A stretch of 64,000 bases of DNA from DATMNI01 sp963817515 (GTDB lineage: Bacteria; Acidobacteriota; Terriglobia; Bryobacterales; Bryobacteraceae), in assembly GCA_963817515.1 (NCBI GenBank), contig CAWFPJ010000006.1:155081-219080 (forward strand). The letters run 5' to 3'. The translations under genes were made by a program, and so were the position numbers. A model generated the notes under the pieces. The model searched no databases, was not told the origin of the DNA, and saw only the letters and a list, made by a program, of their open reading frames with translations. Below are positions 27,892-37,287 of this stretch, in pieces. The number at the start of each line of letters is the position of its first letter. Positions within the stretch are counted from its first letter, which is position 1.

Positions 27892-30800
27892 CTAGCGGAA
27901 TTTGAACTGGTTCTTGCGAATCTTCAGCGCTTTGATCCTGGACTCAAGAGTGGATGGCGGAATTCGGAGCTTGGCCGCCGCCCCCGACGGCCCGGAGACT
28001 CGGCCCCTGCTCTCGGCCAGTGCGGCCTCAATGATTTCCCGTTCTCCACGAGACTCGTCTTCAGCAGGCCCGGACGCTTGGACCCTGGATGCCGCGGGAG
28101 ACGATTCTTTCGAAAGCCAGGATTCATCGATCGAGAAAACATCACCGGAGCTTACAATCACGGACCTCTCAATTACGTTCTGGAGTTCTCGGATATTGCC
28201 TGGCCATTCGTAAGATTGAAAGAGGTCGAGCGTCTTCTTGTCGATTGTCCGGATATTCTTGCCTGCCCGGCTTGCGTAACGCTTAACGAAATATTCGAGC
28301 AACATCAAGATGTCGTCCTTGCGCTCTCGCAGGGGCGGCACTTCGATAGGAAATACATTTAGCCGATAGAAGAGGTCCAGACGGAAGGCCCCACTGGCTG
28401 TGGCGGCGTTCAGATCACGATTCGTGGCAGCGATGACGCGGACGTCGACATGGATCGGCTGCGCTCCCCCGACTCGCTCGATTTCCCGTTCCTGCAGCAC
28501 TCTCAAGAGCGCGACTTGAGTGTCCGGTGGAAGTTCGCCTACCTCGTCCAGGAAAATCGTGCCACCGTCAGCCAGCTCAAAACGGCCAAGCCGACGATTC
28601 TCGGCTCCTGTGAAGGCCCCCTTCTCATGGCCGAATAACTCCGAGGAAACCAGCGATGGGGCAAGCGCGGCACAGTTCACACTAACGAAGGCACGTCCCG
28701 ATCTCCGAGACCGTTTGTGAACGGCGCGCGCGATGAGTTCCTTGCCGGTCCCAGTCTCGCCGGTGATGAAAACCGTGGAGTCGGTCGGAGCAACTTTGGC
28801 AATCCGGGAAAGCACAGGTTGCAGCGCCGTTGAGGTACCGACAATTTCCTCAAACATCGAGGCCCGGTCGACTTCGTCGCGCAGTGCCAGATTCTCTCTA
28901 TAGAGCTGGTCCTTAAGAGCCCTGATCTCCTCGAGGGCCTTTTCCAGAGCAGCTCTGTTTTGATACTGCTCTGTGATATCCATGGTCGTGCCTACCATCT
29001 CGACAACCTCGCCCCCTTGGTCGACGACCGGATAGCCGACGGTATGGACATGCTTCACTGTCCCATCCGGAAGAACGATTCGAAAAGAGGCATCGAGGTC
29101 TGTCTTTTTGCGAATTGCTTCTTCGAAGGTGCGCTCAAACCGGGCTCGGTCGTCGGAGTGAATTCGTTCCAAGGCTGCGTAGCGCTGCGCCCGGTCTTTG
29201 GCAGGATCAAATCCAAAAATCCGATAGAATTCCGAACTCCAATAGACGCTATCGGGGGCCGAAGGATGGATGGCCCAGGTTCCCGTATGGGTCAGCCTCT
29301 GCGCTTCCGTCAGATAGGCTTCGCTCCGTCGTAAGGCCTCCTCGGCGCGCTTTTGCTCGCTCAAATCCAGCACGAAAGCGACACCCTGGTTAGGGCGTCC
29401 TTCGAAGCTCGCGGCGCCGAACAGCACGGGCACGCGGCTGCCGTCTTTCCGGAAGTACTCCTTCTCGAACGGTTGGATCGCCCCGGTCGCCTTTACCTCT
29501 GCGACAGCCCGTTCGTCGCGGTCGCGCCATTCCGCCGGCGTCAGGTCCGTCCAGCGCATGCGACCCCGAAGGAGATCTTCACGGCTGTATTCCACCATGT
29601 GGAGAAACGCTTCATTGGCCTCGATAATCTCACCTTCGAGATTCCAGATGCAGATCCCAATAATGTTGGCGTCGACCAGGCGCCGGATCCTCGCTTCGCG
29701 TTCTTCAAGATCGCGGTAAAGACGTGTATTCTCCAACGAGATCGCGGCCTGCGACGCAAGCAGTTTCAGTACCGCGATCCGGGTCGGATTGAAGACATGG
29801 GGGGTCAGGTTATTTTCGAGGTAGAGCACACCGATGAGTTTGGCCCGGTTGATTAAAGGCAGGCAGAGAACTGAACGGGCCTGATGTTGACGGATGTACG
29901 TATCCGCGGAAAACGGGTTCTGGGCTGAGGCATCGTCGAGAATCACGCTCTCCCGCGTGCGTACGACATAGTGGACGATCGACTCTGGCACCGCGGCCGC
30001 GGTCATGGGCGCCTCTCGCAGGCGCATGATGACCGTGTCGCTGCTGATCGTGGCTTCCGCCTCTATCCGCTGCTCAACTCCTCGTGGAAGAATCAACAGA
30101 CCTCGCTCAGCACCCGCGTGCTCAATCGCTGTGCGCATCAGCGTGTCGATCAGTTTCTCCAGGACGATCTCGCCCGACACTGCTTGCGAGACTCTGATAA
30201 CGGTAGCAAGATCCAGGTTTTCGACCGGCGCCCCGATCGTGCTCGTCGGACCGGGCACTGGCTCTTTCTCCCTGAGGTGCGGATATAACTGATCGAGTTG
30301 CTGCACCTTGCCATCGGCCCCCCAACGCAGATAGCAGTACCGGGCATCCTGCAAATATGTATGCGCGATCTTCTCGAAACCACGTGCCGCGTAGAAGCGC
30401 GCGGCGAGCTCGTTGGCGAGCGCCTCATTGTGGACAAAGCCGTTGGCGTGTGCCGAGCGGATGGCCTGTTCGTAAAGATGCTCTGCATCGGGCTCGCGGC
30501 CTTCGATGCGTGCGATCTCGGCGCTCACCAACGCGGCGCGGGTTTCGAAATTCTCCGGGCAATTCGCCGCCCATACCTCGAGCTGTCTGTGGTGGGCGGC
30601 CAGAGCCTCAAAATGCTGCTTGTCGCTGGTCGGCTGCTGCAGAATCGCAGGACGCGGCCCGGGAAAGCGCGCCGTAAAATTGATATTCCGCCGTTTCAAA
30701 AAGTGATGGTGATGTCCAAAGCAGCCGTTGCGCCCTCATTGACGCATCGATGGCCGAAGCATAGTCCCCGGCGAAGAAGCGAGCTTGCAGCTTTCGGATC

Positions 30801-33800
30801 CAATACCAGCACTCGGGCAGCGCCAATACCGGGTCGCTTGACAAATGGCGCTCGAACCGAAGCTCGTCGAACCGCTCATCGTTGAAGGAGCCGAATTTCG
30901 GCGTCAAGCCACGGAGGGTCCGGATAAGCCCGAGCTGCGCGGTGATGATGTCAATGACGAGACCGAACCGCGCCTTCTGCGCAAACTCGAGGCCATTCTC
31001 GGTTTCACGTTGCGCCTCAACGAGCGGATCTCCAACGGCGAGAAGGTTCGTATTCAGGTGGACTGGACTATAAGCCGCAAACGTGAGGTCACCGATTTTG
31101 TTCGCGGCATCGAAGGCGCGACGCACCAAATCGCGGCCAGTCCGGATATGTTTCGTCCACGGCATGACGATATTTCCGAAACACATATAAGTACGGGCCT
31201 GGTAGCGCGTCAATCCGCGCTTTTCGACCAGGTCATAGCCGAGCCGGCCGAATCGAAATCCGGCCTTATAGTTGCCGAAGCGCGGTCCGGCTATGATGCC
31301 AAGCCATACATAGGCGAAGCACGACCCGTCGCTATTGCCATGCTCGAGGCTGAGGTTGACCATCCGGCAAATCACGAGCGAAACCAGGTTCTCATCGGTA
31401 AACAATGCCGGCGTCACCATCTCGGTCAGAACATCGAGAGCAGCGAGGGAATCCGGATCGTCCATCAAGGACAAGTCAAGGAGCTCCTCGATCGACCGGG
31501 TTCCAAGCTGCGACCAGATTCGGTCGTATTCGCGTCGTACTTCATCGCTTGTGGGATGCGGCGACCAATGAGCGCCGCCGCGTTGGAGGTATTCAAGACA
31601 CACCTCCACGCCGCGGTCGCTACGATCCAAAGTCGTGTAAAGCGTGAGGCGTAAACGCGCGACCGCAGCGATATGGTGCACGCTTCTGGCACGTCGCGAC
31701 AGAGTCGAGAGCCGATCTTCCGCCGCAGCCATATTTGCGGTCAGCAATTCGCACTCGGCCATATGAAATTCGATAGCGAAGATGAGCTCGTAGTTGTGGT
31801 CCCAACTCTCCTCGGTGAGCAATGCCCGGCCCGCGACGAGGTACGCGAGCGCCGAGGCGTACGCGGTCGAAATCTTAGCGCGCCTGCCCGCAATAAAATT
31901 CAGTTCGGCGATCCGCTCACGTTCCTCACCTGACGTGATAAGGTGAGCGCCACGATTCAACTGGTTTACGATCTCGAAGATCTTCTCTTCGATCTCCGCT
32001 GGTGCAATCCGTAACGCGAGGAGACGACCGATTCGAAGATGGGCCGCGCCACGCGCGCCTTCGGGTATTAGTGAATAGGCTGCTTCCTGGACGCGGTCAT
32101 GGAGGAACCGATAGTCATGTTCGGAATGGAGGACGAGTCCAGTTCGGACCGCTTCCCGCAGGTCACCGTGCATTTCCTCCCTTGAGTCCTGGTAAACCAT
32201 CGTGAGCAGGGCGAACTCTGCGCTGTTACCCATACAGGCAAGCTGCTGTAATGCCTTCTGGGTTTCAACGGGCAGGCGGTTCAACTTCCCAACCATGAGA
32301 TCCACCACATTATCGGTATAACCCTTGGCGTGAATGCGATTCAGGTCCCAAGACCATCGCGCATCAATATGATCGAAGGTGACTAACGCCTCCTCGGCAA
32401 GCGCAGAAATAAACTGAATAGCGAAAAATGGATTGCCAGCAGTCTTCTCGTGGATCAGTTGCGCCAGCGGGGTGGCGCGCTCCGATTCACAGTTAAGAGA
32501 ATCGGCAACTAACCGCCCCAAATCTTCACAGGTTAGGGGTGCAAGGATGATTTCCTGCACTACCGCTCCAGCCTGGCGGATCGCTTCGAGCTTGCGCATT
32601 AGCGGATGGGCGGAATTGACTTCGTTGTCCCGGTAGGCGCCGATCAACATCAAGTGCCGCACATCCGGCCGGGTCAACAGATCCTCGAGCAAATCGAGCG
32701 TTGCCGCGTCGAGCCATTGCAAATCGTCGACGAACAGAGCAAGCGGATGCTCCGGCCGCGCGAAGACGCTGATAAATCGACGGAACACCAGTTGGAAGCG
32801 ACCTTGCGCGTCCTGTGGCGGAAGATCAGGGACCGGCGCCTGTTCTCCGATGATGAGCTTCAATTCGGGGACCAGATCCACAATGAGCAGTCCGTTCGGA
32901 CCTAACGCCTCACGAAGGGCGTCGCGCCAGTTGCACAGTTCTGCTTCGCTCTTACTCAGAAGCGGACGAATAAGGCTCTGAAAGGCTTGCGCTAAAGTGG
33001 CGTAAGGGATGTCGCGCTTGTACTGGTCAAACTTGCCTGATGCAAAAAGGCCGCGGGGCGGAACCAGCACTTTGTGGAGCTCATTGACGACGGAGGATTT
33101 GCCGATACCGGAATAACCGGAAACGAGCACCAACTCCGGCGTGCCGCTGGCTACGACGCGGTCGAAGGAGGCGAGCAGGTTTTCGATTTCGCGTGCTCGC
33201 CCGTACAACTTCTCGGGAACCAAGAGCCGGTCCGGCGTGTCATGTTCGCCGAGCGCGAATTCGTCGATGCGGTGCTGAGTCTCCCATTCAGTAAGGCAGC
33301 GCCGAAGATCACTTTCAGCGCCGGCTGCTGTCTGGTAGCGTTCCTCGGCAGTTTTGGCGAGCAACTTCATGATGATTGCAGAGACAGAGCCCGGGACATT
33401 CTTCAACCGCTCGCCGGGCGGCGCCGGCTGTCTTGCAATGTGGCAGTGCACCCATTCCATCGGATCGGAAGCGGTGAAGGGAAGACTGCCGGTCAGCATT
33501 TCGTATAGCGTGACGCCGAGGGCGTAGAGGTCGCTCCGGGAGTCGATTGAGCGATTCATTCGTCCGGTCTGTTCGGGCGCCATGTAGGGGAGTGTTCCAG
33601 CGATGAACTCGGGCGGGTCGGGCCACTGGTGCTCGCGCGGAAGGCGCGAAGCGATACCAAAGCCCATCAGCCAGACCTGGCCGGTCGCGGAGTTAACCAG
33701 AACATTGGGCGGCTTGACGTCCTTGTGGATGAGATCCCGTTTGTGTAACCGGCCGAGTGCGGTTGCGAGACCGGCGGCGAAGCGTAAGAACTGCCTCATT

Positions 33801-34099
33801 TCCATCGGTCCTTGGATGAGTCGATCAAGAGGCTCACCGCCAGGGTTCTCGAGCACGAGCGTCGTCTGCCCGTTGTGGAGGGAGAGAGCGAGTGGCCGAA
33901 CCGCCCATGCCGGGTCCAGTTCGGCCCGGAACGAGTACTCGTGTTCCATCCTCTTGAGGCTCTCCGGCGCGGGACGTGTTGAGACAGGCGCCAGCACGAG
34001 AACAGGCGGTGCGTCTGCCTGGCTGCGGTGCTGGCCTCGGTACAGGATATACTCCTCGTCCTTACGGAGGAGTTCGAGGGCGTATTCTGAAAGCTCCAT
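27892..34099 (-). pseudogene. Giant pseudokinase-STAND ATPase-TPR-GAF-PAS-PAS-sigma54 activator, split by a one-base frameshift
   Basis: One gene of about 2070 codons appears broken near 30619. The first frame (from ATG 34099, 1163 residues) holds a Hanks-kinase-like domain (about 10-275), a large AAA/STAND ATPase (P-loop SGYSGIGKSSVVNEL near 335, FVDDLQWLD) and a long helical repeat region ending CDSAAADQRQAAF and stop at 30608. The natural continuation QHFEALAAHHRQLEVWAA lies one frame away and is read to 27892. It contains GAF (about 180-330 of the second frame), two PAS domains (about 345-590), a coiled linker, a sigma54 AAA+ domain (GETGTGKE, GAFTGA intact) and a Fis-type HTH. Deleting one base at about 30619 joins them seamlessly. 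The second half alone could start at 30699 (MKRRNINFTARF), so two separate proteins with a 92-base overlap are an alternative. The kinase domain lacks key residues (see findings). Confidence 0.8.
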
Positions 34100-34719
34100 G
34101 ATGATTGTCCTCCGCTTTCACAGGCACGGCAAGCCTCAGCAGACCGGGCAAGGCCTGGTAAGGAGTCTACCGGTTTGGTGAAATTTCATCCCGGCTGGAT
34201 TTGCATTCAAGACCTCCCCCGCTGAGATCCCGCACATCCTTCAGCACTTGTGCGCCAAACGGGCCTTCCTGGTTTTCGTTAAGCATATTCCCGCCCGCCC
34301 CGAAACGCAAATGGGTTTCGTTGCGAGGTTCTGGAGGGAGGCGACTCTGGCTGGTACAAGTTGGTTTATGCGTGAATCCGGTTCGGCAGAGAGTCCGAAC
34401 AGCTCGCCGATGAAGTGAGTAGTGCGCGGCGGGGGCGCGACTAGACGGAAAGCGTTCGCAACAGCAGCGTCGCAATGAGCACGGGTTACAACTCAAACCG
34501 GCCCAGCGAAAGTTCCCATATCTGTCGCTCTGTCGTCACGTGTCGATACTCCGTCAACTCGAGGTGGACTCACACCGGCCAGCCTCTCACGTAAACCGTT
34601 GATAGTAGAGGTGTTGTACAACGTGCGAACGGCTGCAGCGATGGAGAGGAGAATGCTTCAGAGGGTTCGACGAACCAGCCGTGCAATGAACAATGTTAGT
34701 GGTTCCAAGCGAATCCTAG
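34100..34719. other. Divergent intergenic region, no gene recognised
   Basis: About 620 bases between the divergent giant-activator gene and the histidine kinase gene; promoters for both should be here. A minus-strand frame (34167-34496) and plus-strand frames have no family resemblance. No clear sigma70 or sigma54 promoter was identified. Confidence 0.4.
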
Positions 34720-35478
34720 ATGCCAAAAACAACGGAACTACACGCCATAAGGAGGTGGCAGCAGGACTTCGAAACTCCTGCCGCTCCCGCTACGCGGGAC
34801 CCGCAACCCGAGAGCCAGCCGGAGCGAATCTCCACTATGGGTTGGCTTTCCACATCGATCTTTCATGACCTCCGGAATCCCGTGGGGACAATCTATGCCG
34901 GCGCCGAAATATTAATGAGCTCTGATACTACGGCGACTCAAGTGAAGCGGCTCGCGGCCAATATGTACCGCGCTGCCGGCCGCATGCGCGAATTGTTGAC
35001 GGAGCTCAATAGCGTGACCTGTGCAAACAGATCAACGGCTGAGATCTGCGACATTGGCGAGCTTATCGCCGCGGCGTCGGAGGCGGCATCGTCAGCCACG
35101 GAAAGCCAGAGCGTTCAGATCTTGCTCGATCTGCCCGGGCAAGTAGAGTTGCCGCTGGCGCGCTCTCGTATGAAGCGCGTGTTCTTTAACCTTATTACCA
35201 ACGCTCTTGAAGCGATGCCAACCGGCGGGCAGCTCCGCATCGGGGCCAGGAGAGCCGGCAATTACGTGCTGGTCGAAATAGAAGACACGGGACCCGGAAT
35301 TCCGCACGAGATTCGTGAAAGGGTTTTCGAGCCGTTCGTAACTGCCGGGAAGGAGCACGGATTAGGACTGGGGCTAGCACTCGCCCGACGTGCTGTTCTC
35401 GACCACGGCGGCGACATATGGATCGAACCCGCCGTCGGCGCCCGTTTTGTTATCCGCTTCCCGTATGCTTCAAAATAG
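34720..35478 (+). CDS. Histidine kinase without a membrane or sensory domain
   Basis: 252 residues. The first 38 residues are polar and Pro/Glu-rich. The H-box SIFHDLRNPVGTIYAGAEIL has the phospho-acceptor at His49, followed by a dimerisation helix. The catalytic domain has an N-box RVFFNLITNALEAM, G1 VEIEDTGPGIP, F-box FEPF and G2 GLGLGLALARRA. No transmembrane helix, PAS or GAF is present, so it is probably cytosolic and depends on another protein for its signal. No response regulator with a receiver domain is encoded in the window, so its phospho-acceptor partner is elsewhere or unusual. The ribosome site is weak; ATG at 34837 (MGWLSTSIFHD) is an alternative start. Confidence 0.88.
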   Translation: MPKTTELHAIRRWQQDFETPAAPATRDPQPESQPERISTMGWLSTSIFHDLRNPVGTIYAGAEILMSSDTTATQVKRLAANMYRAAGRMRELLTELNSVTCANRSTAEICDIGELIAAASEAASSATESQSVQILLDLPGQVELPLARSRMKRVFFNLITNALEAMPTGGQLRIGARRAGNYVLVEIEDTGPGIPHEIRERVFEPFVTAGKEHGLGLGLALARRAVLDHGGDIWIEPAVGARFVIRFPYASK

Positions 35479-35835
35479 TGAGCCAGCCGTCCTCGTATTC
35501 CGAATCACCGAAGGCGCACACCACAAGCACGTCTCGAGCGCGAGTGGCAACCACGATCGGTTGTCCCGCCGAGCCATGAGAACCAGTGGCCACGGCATCG
35601 ACCGCCCCTGGCCGCGACTCCGCGACGCGTCGATCACACTGAGCCGCGACCACAGGGGCGGGAGATTTCGCCCGGAAGGTAACGCCGCCGCGCCCGGCGT
35701 CATGCCGACACGGTGTCACTCCTTCGACATTCCGCCGCAACCACGCCAGACTTCTCCAGACCGCGTCGGCCTTGTATTACAGCGCTACGTCGCGAAAGGT
35801 CTGCTGCAAACGTACTCTGGCAACGAGCGTGCCGT
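35479..35835. other. Gene-free stretch between histidine kinase and receptor remnant
   Basis: A minus-strand frame (35450-35740; AVDAVATGSHGSAGQPIVVA) has a protein-like composition but I do not recognise a family. It overlaps the end of the kinase gene and is treated as unproven. Nothing else is visible. Confidence 0.3.
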
Positions 35836-36056
35836 CTGACATCAACATGACAGCACACATGAGGTCGGGGCTGGCGAAGAACTTCCAACTGACCGAACGG
35901 ACGAATCTGCAGTTCCGCTGGGACGTTTATAATTCCTGGAACAACACCAACCTCGCGCTACCCAATACCAATGTCGATACAGGAAACGCAGGGCAGATCA
36001 CGGCAATCACCTCTCCCATGCGCAACATGCAGTTCGGCGCACGGCTCGCCTGGTAG
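35836..36056 (+). pseudogene. C-terminal remnant of a TonB-dependent receptor gene
   Basis: The frame reads SGLAKNFQLTERTNLQFRWD, VYNSWNNTNLALPNTNVDTG and MRNMQFGARLAW, then TAG. This is the terminal beta-strand region of the same receptor family that occurs intact three times in the window (compare the intact copies' ...SLAKNFRVTERFHL...). About 65 of the roughly 1100 residues remain. There is no start, plug or N-terminal domain. The break point is near 35850, where sequence becomes unrelated. Confidence 0.75.
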
Positions 36057-36581
36057 GAACAATTGCAATCGCCCCGTGTAGCAGATAGCGAGCCTCTGGT
36101 GCAACCCGGCGCAGTTTGAGATTGTGCCAAAAGTTCCACAGGACACTCCCGATCAGCCCACAGAATCGCGGGCAACCCTGGAATTCCTCGCTCGGCGGCG
36201 TATTGCAAGTAAATATTATGTAAATGGCCGTAGGAAGAATATACGAATCTGCGGCGTGCCGCCTTGTGGGTCCGCTGATAACAGCGGTGCGATCACTGTG
36301 TCTACAAAGAACAACATAAGTGGAAGGCGAATCGGAGGAAATTCCAGCTTCGTATCCGACAGAAAGAGTGCCGCAATTGATAGAGCCAACAAATCTGAGA
36401 GATCGCGATTGAGAAGAGAATAGACGCCGCTGACGTGAATCCTAGTACAAGGCGGTACGGCGTGCAAAAGAAAGCATAAGGGTGTTCCGGCAGCTGTGAA
36501 TTTAGCATTTAAACCTAATAGTCAGATCGTTCAAATAGTGTGTCTTGGCACGATCGCACTTAGCGGGAAGGTTTTACACCT
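36057..36581. other. Leader region of the radical-SAM operon
   Basis: About 525 bases, notably AT-richer in its right half than the operon itself. It should contain the operon promoter. TTGGCACG at 36545-36552 resembles the -24 half of a sigma54 promoter, but the -12 GC is missing at the correct spacing. The start at 36582 follows GGGAAGG at about 11 bases. A plus-strand frame 36124-36423 has no recognisable homology and does not look like a RiPP precursor. Confidence 0.4.
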
Positions 36582-37280
36582 ATGACAGGCAAGTTAGTGG
36601 TTAGGATAATAGTAATGGCTTTCATTTCCATTCATCAAGCACTTTACAGAAAGGAAGGTACGTGGGCCTGGCAAGTTATTGGCGTTGGCGAGCAAATCAT
36701 CGCCGCGCTTTTGCTTGCGATATTGAGCCCGTTACTTGTTGTCATCTGGACAATGATTCTGGCCCTTTCGGGCTGTTCTCCACTAATTGCTCACCGCAGG
36801 GTGGGCCAGCACGGAGCGGTGCTGTGGGCTCTGAAGTTTCGGACGATGTGGGGAGATCACGCCAGCCGGGGAGTACGGCGTTCTTTAACAGTCGAGTACA
36901 TTTACGATGAGGCCGGACCGGCCAGGAAGACCCCCCGCGACCTTCGGGTCGCGAGCCGCTTTGCCCGGTTTTGCCGACAACATTCTCTGGATGAGTTGCC
37001 GCAACTGGTCAATGTCCTGCGAGGGCAGATGTCCCTGGTAGGGCCAAGGCCGGTGACCGGAGCGGAACTGCAACAGCTCTACGGCCCGAGAGCGGCTGAG
37101 ATCCTGCTGGCAAGGCCCGGACTGTCCGGTCTTTGGCAGGTGTCGGGGCGGAGCCGGCTGACGGCGCGGGAGCGAAGCGCCCTCGATCTGGAATGTGCCC
37201 GGCAGCGATCGGTGAAGCTGTATTTTTCGATTCTGATGCGGACGATTCCCGAGGTCTTCATCGGGACCGGCGCCTGGTAG
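36582..37280 (+). CDS. Monotopic phosphoglycosyl (sugar) transferase
   Basis: 232 residues of the bacterial sugar transferase family (PglC/WbaP C-terminal-type), which moves a sugar-1-phosphate from a nucleotide sugar to undecaprenyl phosphate at the inner membrane. One N-terminal membrane segment (about 33-62) is followed by the family motifs RRVGQHGAVLWALKFRTM, HSLDELPQLVNVLRGQMS, LVGPRPVTGAEL and RPGLSGLWQVSGRS, and a C-terminus KLYFSILMRTIPEVFIG. It lacks the four-helix N-terminal domain of WbaP and so resembles minimal PglC-like enzymes. It is the first gene of the operon, 7 bases before the first radical SAM gene. This suggests that the pathway product is built on, or attached to, a polyprenyl phosphate, but no further glycan genes are in the operon. 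Confidence 0.9.
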   Translation: MTGKLVVRIIVMAFISIHQALYRKEGTWAWQVIGVGEQIIAALLLAILSPLLVVIWTMILALSGCSPLIAHRRVGQHGAVLWALKFRTMWGDHASRGVRRSLTVEYIYDEAGPARKTPRDLRVASRFARFCRQHSLDELPQLVNVLRGQMSLVGPRPVTGAELQQLYGPRAAEILLARPGLSGLWQVSGRSRLTARERSALDLECARQRSVKLYFSILMRTIPEVFIGTGAW

Positions 37281-37287
37281 GAACCTG

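Noticed and set aside
34167..34496. Minus-strand open frame in the divergent gap
   Set aside because: No conserved motif, poor N-terminus and no ribosome site; probably a chance frame or unidentifiable debris.
35450..35740. Minus-strand open frame overlapping the end of the histidine kinase gene
   Set aside because: Composition is protein-like, but no family is recognised, it overlaps a real gene and it has no ribosome site.
36124..36423. Possible RiPP precursor before the radical SAM operon
   Set aside because: The frame has no leader-core layout, no ribosome site of note and no repeated or Cys/Gly-rich core; nothing links it to a precursor family.
36545..36564. Sigma54 promoter upstream of the phosphoglycosyl transferase
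   Set aside because: TTGGCACG matches the -24 half, but the GC expected ten bases after the GG is CT here, so the -12 element is absent.
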